Below are positions 6,407 through 10,835 of a stretch of 10,835 bases of DNA, piece by piece. The notes under the pieces were generated by a model. That model was not told the origin of the DNA. It ran no database searches and worked only from the letters and a program-made list of their open reading frames with translations. Origin of the DNA: Verrucomicrobiales bacterium (GTDB lineage Bacteria; Verrucomicrobiota; Verrucomicrobiia; Verrucomicrobiales; DEV007); assembly GCA_007123695.1 (NCBI GenBank), contig SLGN01000753.1:1-10835 (forward strand), written 5' to 3'. Each line of letters opens with the position of its first letter. The stretch's first letter is position 1. The translations under genes and the position numbers were made by a program.

Positions 6407-7639
6407 ATGAAGCCCCGCCCCTCCGCCTCTCCCTCCATCCCGGCGCTCGCCTTCGCCGCCTGCCTCGGCCTGGCCGCGACCTACGCCGTCGGCAAGCCGC
6501 CCTCGGGGCCGCCGCCGGTGGGCACGCTCTCCCTCGATGTCTGGGACGACGGCGCGGAGCGGCTCCACCTCCTGCTCGGAGTTTCGCGCGAGGGCTCGTC
6601 CGAGCCCGGACTCGTCCACCGCGTCTCCGAGGACGGCGGGGAAAGCTGGAGCGATCCGGTGGCGGTGGGCGAGGGGCAGGCGGCGCCCTTTGCCCCCCAC
6701 CCGGGGATGGACCCGCAGATCGCGGGCCGCGGCGGCCGCCTCGTCGCGGCGTGGATGGTCGCGGGCACGGGCACTTTCGGCTCGGGTCCGCTGGCCACGG
6801 CGTTTTCCGAAGACGGAGGGCGCACCTGGCAGGCCGGTGCCGATCCCTCGGACCTCGGCACGACCGACGGCACCGGCTTCATGGACCTCGCCGCCGACTC
6901 CGAAGGCATCTTCCACCTCGTCTGGCTCGACAGCCGCGACGGCCGGCGCGGCCTGCGCCACGCCGAATCCTCCGACGGGGGACGCACTTGGTCGCCCAAC
7001 GCCACCGTCGATCCCGAGACCTGCGAATGCTGCTGGAACACCCTCGGGCTGTGGGACGACGGCACGCCCCTCGTCCTCTACCGCGCCCGCGAACCGCGCG
7101 ACATGGCCGTCTCGGTCCGCTTCGGCGATGGCGCGGAGGGGACCGCGGCAAAGTGGTCACCGCCTGCGGTGGTGGGCGGCTTCGGATGGCAGTTCGAGGG
7201 CTGTCCCCACGTCGGCGGCGGGCTCGCGCTGGTGGAGACGGGCAAAAAGCGTGCTGTCCACGCCGCCGTCTGGACCGGACGCGAGGGCGCCGCCGGCGTC
7301 TACCACGTGGAGAGCAACGACGGCGGCCTCGTCTGGAGCGAGCCGCATTTCCTCGCCGGGGGCCTCGCGAACCATCCCGACATCGCCGCCGCCGACTGCG
7401 GCACCCTTGCCGCCGTCTGGAGCGAACCCGACGGAGATGGCCGCCGCATCCGCGCGGCGAGGCGCGGGCCGGACGACCGATCGTGGGCCCCGGCCTCGAC
7501 CCTGAGCAAGGCCGGCGTCGCCGCGACCCACCCGCGCGTCGTTCCGGCAAGCGGGGGCTTCCGCGTCTTCTGGACCGAAGCTGGCGGGGAAGGCAAGCCG
7601 CAGGTCTGGCGCTCGGTCCCCTACCCGACCGAACCCTGA
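6407..7639 (+). CDS. Secreted Asp-box (sialidase-fold) beta-propeller with CECC and CPH motifs
   Basis: This 410-aa protein probably forms a six-bladed BNR/Asp-box propeller. Four Asp boxes (SxDxGxxW) are visible at residues 74-81, 134-141, 188-195 and 303-310. An N-terminal hydrophobic segment (about 11-28) marks export; Cys19 in FAAC resembles a weak lipobox, so it may be a lipoprotein. The protein is unlikely to be a true sialidase, because I cannot find the arginine triad or the FRIP start of that enzyme. The striking features are Cys206, Cys208 and Cys209 in DPETCECCW, and Cys266-Pro-His268 in FEGCPHVGG, with Cys331 elsewhere. This thiol/His set could bind a metal or form disulfides. The gene starts 33 nt after the receptor stop, almost certainly on the same transcript, so a periplasmic or surface partner of the receptor is likely. 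No Shine-Dalgarno is seen before the ATG. It converges on hisF with a 46-nt gap. Confidence 0.85.
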   Translation: MKPRPSASPSIPALAFAACLGLAATYAVGKPPSGPPPVGTLSLDVWDDGAERLHLLLGVSREGSSEPGLVHRVSEDGGESWSDPVAVGEGQAAPFAPHPGMDPQIAGRGGRLVAAWMVAGTGTFGSGPLATAFSEDGGRTWQAGADPSDLGTTDGTGFMDLAADSEGIFHLVWLDSRDGRRGLRHAESSDGGRTWSPNATVDPETCECCWNTLGLWDDGTPLVLYRAREPRDMAVSVRFGDGAEGTAAKWSPPAVVGGFGWQFEGCPHVGGGLALVETGKKRAVHAAVWTGREGAAGVYHVESNDGGLVWSEPHFLAGGLANHPDIAAADCGTLAAVWSEPDGDGRRIRAARRGPDDRSWAPASTLSKAGVAATHPRVVPASGGFRVFWTEAGGEGKPQVWRSVPYPTEP

Positions 7640-7645
7640 CGGCAC

Positions 7646-7656
7646 CCCGCCGCGGG
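7646..7656 (+). other. Weak GC hairpin between convergent genes
   Basis: The 46-nt gap between the propeller gene and hisF contains only a 4-bp stem, CCCG-CCG-CGGG, with no good T tract in either direction. It might assist termination, but I would not call it an intrinsic terminator. Transcripts from the two sides may therefore overlap. Confidence 0.2.
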
Positions 7657-7685
7657 CTCACTCCGTCTTTGCACCCTTGCCCGCC

Positions 7686-8477
7686 TCACGCGGCGCCCGG
7701 GCCTGCGGCGGCGCCCGGCACGGGCCTCACCGGCACGCCGCGGGCGGCGAGGTAGTCCTTCACGTCGCCCACGGTGAATTCGCCGAAGTGGAAAATGCTC
7801 GCGGCGAGCACGGCGTCGGCCTTTCCCCGGTCGAGCACTTCGACGAGGTGGTCGAGGTTTCCGGCTCCGCCGCTGGCGATCACCGGCACCGCCACCGCCT
7901 CGCTGATCGCCGCGGTCAGCTCGAGATCGTAGCCCGCCTTGGTTCCGTCGGCGTCCATGCTCGTCAGCAGGATCTCGCCCGCGCCGCGCTCGTGGACCTC
8001 GCGGGCCCAGGCCACCGCGTCCAGTCCCGTGGGAGTCCGTCCGCCATGGGTGTAGACATCCCACCCTCCGCCGGGTCGGCGCTTCGCATCGACGGCCACC
8101 ACGATGCACTGCGCCCCGAAGGCCTTCGCCCCCGCCGAGACCAGGCCGGGATCCTTGACCGCAGCGGTGTTGATCCCGACCTTGTCCGCCCCCGCCAGCA
8201 GCATCTCGCGCATGTCCTCGACCGTGCGGATGCCCCCGCCCACGGTCACGGGCATGAAGCAGCGCTCCGCCGTCCGCCGGACCACGTCCACCATCGTGCC
8301 GCGCCCGTCGGAAGAGGCGGTGATGTCGAGAAAGACCAGCTCGTCGGCACCTTGGCGGTTGTATTCGACCGCACAATCGACCGGATCGCCCGCATCGCGG
8401 AGATTCACGAAGTTCGTGCCCTTCACCACACGACCGTCGGTGACGTCGAGACAAGGAATGATTCGCTTCGTCAGCAT
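7686..8477 (-). CDS. hisF: Imidazole glycerol phosphate synthase, cyclase subunit
   Basis: HisF (263 aa) uses ammonia from its partner HisH to convert PRFAR into imidazole glycerol phosphate and AICAR, a step of histidine synthesis in the cytoplasm. It is a (beta/alpha)8 barrel. The start [12 protein letters not shown] carries catalytic Asp11. TVGGGIRT (77-84) and ASGGAGN (201-207) are phosphate-binding loops. Catalytic Asp130 sits in VVAVDAKR. The ATG at 8475-8477 matches the universal HisF start; the 13 codons of open frame before it are not conserved-looking. A ggggg run 3 nt before the ATG is a weak ribosome site. The C-terminus has an extra Pro/Ala/Gly-rich tail of roughly 10 residues (from about 253) compared with usual HisF. 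No other his genes are nearby, so the pathway is scattered in this genome. Confidence 0.97.
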   Translation of the reverse strand: MLTKRIIPCLDVTDGRVVKGTNFVNLRDAGDPVDCAVEYNRQGADELVFLDITASSDGRGTMVDVVRRTAERCFMPVTVGGGIRTVEDMREMLLAGADKVGINTAAVKDPGLVSAGAKAFGAQCIVVAVDAKRRPGGGWDVYTHGGRTPTGLDAVAWAREVHERGAGEILLTSMDADGTKAGYDLELTAAISEAVAVPVIASGGAGNLDHLVEVLDRGKADAVLAASIFHFGEFTVGDVKDYLAARGVPVRPVPGAAAGPGAA

Positions 8478-8485
8478 TTGCCCCC

Positions 8486-8513
8486 ATTCTAGCCACCCAA
8501 CGCTCAACACCAA
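8486..8513 (-). promoter_or_regulatory. Possible sigma-70-type promoter of hisF
   Basis: On the minus strand TAGAAT (8486-8491; five of six match TATAAT) lies 16 nt after TTGGTG (8508-8513). The initiation point would fall only 2-3 nt before the hisF ATG, implying a nearly leaderless transcript. The -35 match is poor, so this is tentative. Confidence 0.3.
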
Positions 8514-8524
8514 CAAGAATCCGA

Positions 8525-8572
8525 TTCGAAATCGAAATCGAAATCGAAATCGAAATCGAAGCCGAAGCCGAA
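8525..8572. repeat. Degenerate hexanucleotide array, ATCGAA then GCCGAA
   Basis: Eight 6-nt units run without interruption: TTCGAA, five copies of ATCGAA, then two of GCCGAA, fading into gcccgg. The array lies in the divergent region, about 47 nt upstream of the hisF start and 110 nt upstream of the sigma-54 promoter. The mixed unit types suggest slippage followed by point mutation. It resembles the CCGATT array at the left edge when that is read on the opposite strand. Confidence 0.9.
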
Positions 8573-8649
8573 GCCCGGCACTCTGCTCTCCCCCACCCCC
8601 ACCCCGCTTCCAAAATTCGCACGCCTTGCAAAGCCGGCGAAACCAGAAG

Positions 8650-8682
8650 AATTAAAAAAATTACTAGAACTTTAAAAATTTC
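8650..8682. promoter_or_regulatory. AT-rich patch upstream of the sigma-54 promoter
   Basis: The stretch from about aattaaaaaaatt to aaaaatttc is sharply AT-rich within GC-rich surroundings and abuts the sigma-54 core. Such tracts often bend DNA or bind a nucleoid protein so that an upstream activator can contact sigma-54 polymerase. No specific IHF or activator site is recognised. Confidence 0.4.
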
Positions 8683-8697
8683 TGGCAAACTCCTTGC
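8683..8697 (+). promoter_or_regulatory. Sigma-54 (RpoN) promoter of the DUF4912-recombinase operon
   Basis: TGGCAAACTCCTTGC matches the -24/-12 consensus TGGCACG-N4-TTGC at TGGCA and TTGC, and has the obligatory GG-N10-GC spacing. Initiation would be expected near 8709, giving a leader of about 25 nt before the ATG at 8734. Transcription would need an AAA+ enhancer-binding protein, which is not in the window. An overlapping sigma-70 reading (TTGCGG, 17 nt, TAACGA) exists but is a weaker match. Confidence 0.7.
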
Positions 8698-8733
8698 GGG
8701 CATGTTTAAGTTCCCTTAACGAGTTCACCAATC

Positions 8734-9153
8734 ATGGAAGCCACTGCCCACGCACCCTCCGCCCCCCAAGAAACCGCGTCCCGCTGCGACGACTCCTTTG
8801 CCGTGATTCCGCGGAACTGCGACACCGCCGTGGTCTACTGGAATCTCACCAGCGAGCGCCAGCCCATGCACTCGAAAGTCCGGCTCTGCCTCCAGGTCAA
8901 CGGCAGCGAGAGCAATGCCGGAGAGACGATTTTCCTCCACCGCGAGTCCGGGCACTTCATCGTCCCCCTGCTCGCCGAAGACCGCGAATACCGCATCGCC
9001 CTGGGCTGGAACGACAGCCACGGCTTCCGTTCCATCTTCGAGGAGACCGTGCGCCTTCCCGAATATCCGGGGGGGTCCGCCGGAGCGATGAGCTCGTCGC
9101 TCAGCTTCCGCGGCGCCCATTTCTGGCCGAAGGGCGGCGCCTCGGTGAACTGA
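8734..9153 (+). CDS. DUF4912 domain protein
   Basis: This 139-aa protein of unknown function has the DUF4912 pattern. VIPRNCDTAVVYWNL (24-38) contains the Arg and the Tyr-Trp pair typical of the domain. A predicted strand region follows (KVRLCLQVN), then REYRIALGWND and FRSIFEETVRLP. No signal peptide or membrane segment is visible, so it is probably cytoplasmic. The domain is common in several phyla, including Verrucomicrobiota, but no reaction or partner is established to my knowledge. The ATG at 8734 fits the domain start. A weak aacgag element lies 11 nt before it, and a good sigma-54 promoter lies 37 nt upstream. The recombinase gene begins 23 nt after its stop, so the two are probably co-transcribed. 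Confidence 0.8.
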   Translation: MEATAHAPSAPQETASRCDDSFAVIPRNCDTAVVYWNLTSERQPMHSKVRLCLQVNGSESNAGETIFLHRESGHFIVPLLAEDREYRIALGWNDSHGFRSIFEETVRLPEYPGGSAGAMSSSLSFRGAHFWPKGGASVN

Positions 9154-9176
9154 GCCCGCTCCCTGCCGCGACGAGG

Positions 9177-10127
9177 ATGGGCCGCCCCGCCCCTGCCTCC
9201 GGTAGCGAAGACCCCGCACCGGAATCCACCGCCGCCATCGACGGAGATTCCCTCGTCGATGCCTTCCTCGAATACCTTTCGGTCGAGCGCAACGCCTCGC
9301 ACCGCACTCTCGCGAACTACCACCACGCCCTCTCCCGGTTCCGCCGCTGGCTGCCGGAATCGACAGGCTGGACCGAGGCCGATCCCGACGACTTCCGGGA
9401 CTATCTCTTCCTCCTGATGCGGGAAAAGCTCGCCCGCGCCACCGTGCGACTCCACTTCGCGGCGCTGCGCAGCTTCTACAAATTCCTCGTGCGCCGCCGC
9501 GGACTGCCCCGCAACCCGCTCGCCGAGGTGGGCCTGCCCAAGGCCGAGCGCAAGCTGCCCGTGGTGCTCACCGAAAGCCAAGTCGTCGAACTCGTGGAAA
9601 AGCCCCTCTCGGTCGCCCAGCCGAAGCAGGCCCCGGCCTGGGCCGGCGCGCGCGACGCCGCCATCCTCGAACTCTTCTACAGCTCGGGCATCCGCATCTC
9701 CGAACTCGCTTCCCTCGACGTCGGGGACTTCGACCTGCACGGGGAATGCGTCCGGGTGCTCGGCAAAGGGGCCAAGGAACGCATCTGCCCCGTCGGCGGC
9801 ACCGCGACCGAGGCCATCCACCGCTACCGCAACGCGGCCCGCGTCATGTCGGGCCCCCTCTTCATCGGAAAGTCGCGACGCCGCCTCACGACGCGGGCGA
9901 TCTCCGATGTCTTCCGGAAATACCACGCCCTCTGCGATATTCCGCAGCAGGCCAGCCCGCACAAGCTGCGGCACAGCTTCGCGACGCACCTCCTCGACCG
10001 CGGCGCGGACCTCCGCACCGTGCAGACCCTGCTGGGGCACTCCAGCCTCTCGACGACCCAGATCTACACCCACGTCTCGACGGAGCGGATGAAGCGGGTC
10101 TACGAAGAAGCCCACCCCCGCGCCTGA
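9177..10127 (+). CDS. xerC: Tyrosine recombinase, XerC/XerD type
   Basis: This 316-aa site-specific recombinase is likely to resolve chromosome dimers at dif together with a second Xer protein, as the family does. The N-terminal SAM-like core-binding domain (about 22-115) begins LVDAFLEYLSVERNAS. The catalytic domain has the full set: Arg173 in SGIRISEL, Lys197 in LGKGAKER, His262 and Arg265 in HKLRHSFATH, His288 in LLGHSS, and nucleophile Tyr297 in TQIYTHV. The order and spacing are those of E. coli XerD. XerC and XerD cannot be told apart here. The ATG at 9177 directly follows cgacgagg; the open frame continues upstream, but that part is the out-of-frame shadow of the DUF4912 gene. No attachment sites, cargo or inverted repeats were found near it, which argues for a housekeeping Xer over a phage integrase. 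An integron or element integrase is less likely. Confidence 0.9.
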   Translation: MGRPAPASGSEDPAPESTAAIDGDSLVDAFLEYLSVERNASHRTLANYHHALSRFRRWLPESTGWTEADPDDFRDYLFLLMREKLARATVRLHFAALRSFYKFLVRRRGLPRNPLAEVGLPKAERKLPVVLTESQVVELVEKPLSVAQPKQAPAWAGARDAAILELFYSSGIRISELASLDVGDFDLHGECVRVLGKGAKERICPVGGTATEAIHRYRNAARVMSGPLFIGKSRRRLTTRAISDVFRKYHALCDIPQQASPHKLRHSFATHLLDRGADLRTVQTLLGHSSLSTTQIYTHVSTERMKRVYEEAHPRA

Positions 10128-10135
10128 CTTCCCGA

Positions 10136-10835
10136 TCAGGAGAAAAGGAGGCTCGCGAAGCGCGGCTGGTACCGTGTCGTCGCCTCGGCGCGGGGACCGA
10201 GCAGCAGGAAGATCTGCTTCAGCCCTTCCGCCGCGACGCCTCCGCCGTAGTTCCGGTTCCGCTCCAGCAGCGCAAGAAAGGCTTCGCAGGCCGCGTCCCA
10301 ATCGAGACGGGATAGGGCTTCGAGCGCGGTCGCGCACTCGTCGGCTCCGGTCTCTTCGGAGCCGGGCGGATCGAGCCGCAGCTTCGCCAGAGCCTTGAGC
10401 GGCTCGGCCCGGTCGAAATGGGGCGAGCCGGCCGGGATGGCGTTGGCGTCGGCCGCGACCTCGGCGGGCGCAAGCGCCAGCGAGGCGAGGGCCCGCAGCG
10501 CCCGGGCGCGGGCGTTTCCGGGCTCTTCCGCGACCACTCTCGCCACCAAATCCCGCACGCCCGCGATGTCGCCAACGGACAGAGCCGCTTCGGCGGCATC
10601 GAGTTCACCCTCGTGCGGCGAGGGCAGGTGACGCTCGATCCATTGCGCCAGGGCCGCATCCGACAGCGCACCGAAGGACTCCGCGACCACCTCTCCGCCC
10701 ACGTAGAGGCGGATCGTGGGAAGGCTGCGGATCCGCAACTGGCCCGCGAGGTCCGAATGCCGCTCGGTATCGACCTTTACCAGCTCCCACCGGCCCTCGG
10801 CCGCCGCCGCGGCACGCTCCACGACCGGACCGAAC
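10136..10835 (-). CDS. Thioredoxin-TPR protein, YbbN/CnoX-like (partial, N-terminus off the right edge)
   Basis: The visible 232 or so residues are the C-terminal part of a two-domain protein. The first portion is the second half of a thioredoxin fold: LVKVDTERHSDLAGQL, then IRSLPTIRLYVGGEVV with the expected cis-proline. The active-site CxxC region would lie beyond 10835. Helical TPR-like repeats follow. The last segment (DWDAACEAFLALLERNR, then a GLKQIFLLLG turn and a RYQPRFASLLFS end) matches the C-terminal repeat of the YbbN/CnoX family, which protects unfolded proteins and hands them to GroEL or DnaK in E. coli. A GTG at 10820-10822 is in frame but is a valine inside the domain, since the codons before it read FGPV. 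The gene converges on the recombinase gene with only 8 nt between stops and no terminator. Confidence 0.85.
   Translation of the reverse strand, partial: FGPVVERAAAAAEGRWELVKVDTERHSDLAGQLRIRSLPTIRLYVGGEVVAESFGALSDAALAQWIERHLPSPHEGELDAAEAALSVGDIAGVRDLVARVVAEEPGNARARALRALASLALAPAEVAADANAIPAGSPHFDRAEPLKALAKLRLDPPGSEETGADECATALEALSRLDWDAACEAFLALLERNRNYGGGVAAEGLKQIFLLLGPRAEATTRYQPRFASLLFS

Noticed and set aside
4100..6961. Very long open frame on the minus strand (over 900 codons) opposite the TonB-receptor and propeller genes
   Set aside because: It is antisense to a receptor with a signal peptide, plug and barrel motifs. Its translation is a low-complexity Ala/Glu/Val/Gly/Arg mix with no domain. 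Long antisense frames are expected in GC-rich genes.
6407..7639. Active exo-sialidase
   Set aside because: Asp boxes alone mark the fold, not the activity; the arginine triad and the FRIP/YRIP-type motif were not found.
5776..7755. Long plus-strand frame overlapping the receptor 3' end and the propeller gene in another phase
   Set aside because: It is dominated by Arg and Pro, typical of a shifted frame in GC-rich coding DNA, and conflicts with the Asp-box protein.
8525..8572. CRISPR array
   Set aside because: The repeats are 6 nt units with no spacers, and no cas genes are present.
8694..9176. Longer recombinase starting inside the promoter region
   Set aside because: That stretch is the shadow of the DUF4912 gene in another phase, and Xer proteins of about 300 aa start near the 9177 ATG.
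8835..10337. Long minus-strand open frame opposite the DUF4912 and recombinase genes
   Set aside because: It crosses two well-supported genes and part of a third on the opposite strand. Its translation has no motif beyond composition bias.

Overview
The window is GC-rich, gene-dense bacterial chromosome. The following suggest Verrucomicrobiota (possibly the Opitutae/Puniceicoccales side): GC-rich coding with AT-rich promoter patches, short intergenic hexanucleotide repeats, a DUF4912 protein beside a Xer-type recombinase, an outer-membrane TonB-dependent receptor, a good sigma-54 promoter, and start codons mostly without Shine-Dalgarno sequences. This assignment is inference from gene style, not a proof. 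There are nine protein genes, one of them cut by the right edge. No rRNA, tRNA, CRISPR array or insertion sequence was seen.

Left block (62-3060, minus strand). Three genes are packed head to tail: a stand-alone CheY-like receiver protein, a ClsA-type cardiolipin synthase (their reading frames overlap by 8 nt) and, 4 nt on, an IscS/NifS-type cysteine desulfurase. They look like one transcript. A (CCGATT)n repeat lies just past its end, at the left edge.

Centre (3061-7639, plus strand). A 427-nt gene-free region separates the minus-strand operon from a plus-strand operon. It holds a 10-bp palindrome, several small hairpins and a strong intrinsic terminator reading rightward (3244-3281) with no protein gene in front of it. 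This suggests either a small RNA or a regulated (attenuated) leader. Downstream come a small membrane-anchored protein with a CxxC motif, a 745-aa TonB-dependent outer-membrane receptor, and a secreted Asp-box (sialidase-fold) beta-propeller. The propeller carries an unusual CECC cluster and a CPH motif. I read these three genes as one uptake or handling cassette, possibly for a metal such as copper or for a metal complex. The substrate is not shown by the sequence.

Right block. hisF (histidine biosynthesis, minus strand) converges on the propeller gene. Between hisF and the next plus-strand genes lies a 256-nt divergent region. It holds a degenerate ATCGAA/GCCGAA hexamer repeat, an AT-rich patch and a sigma-54 promoter with exact GG-N10-GC spacing. 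This promoter reads into a DUF4912 protein, followed 23 nt later by a XerC/D-type tyrosine recombinase with a complete catalytic set. A thioredoxin-TPR (YbbN/CnoX-like) gene converges on the recombinase from the right edge and loses its N-terminus there.
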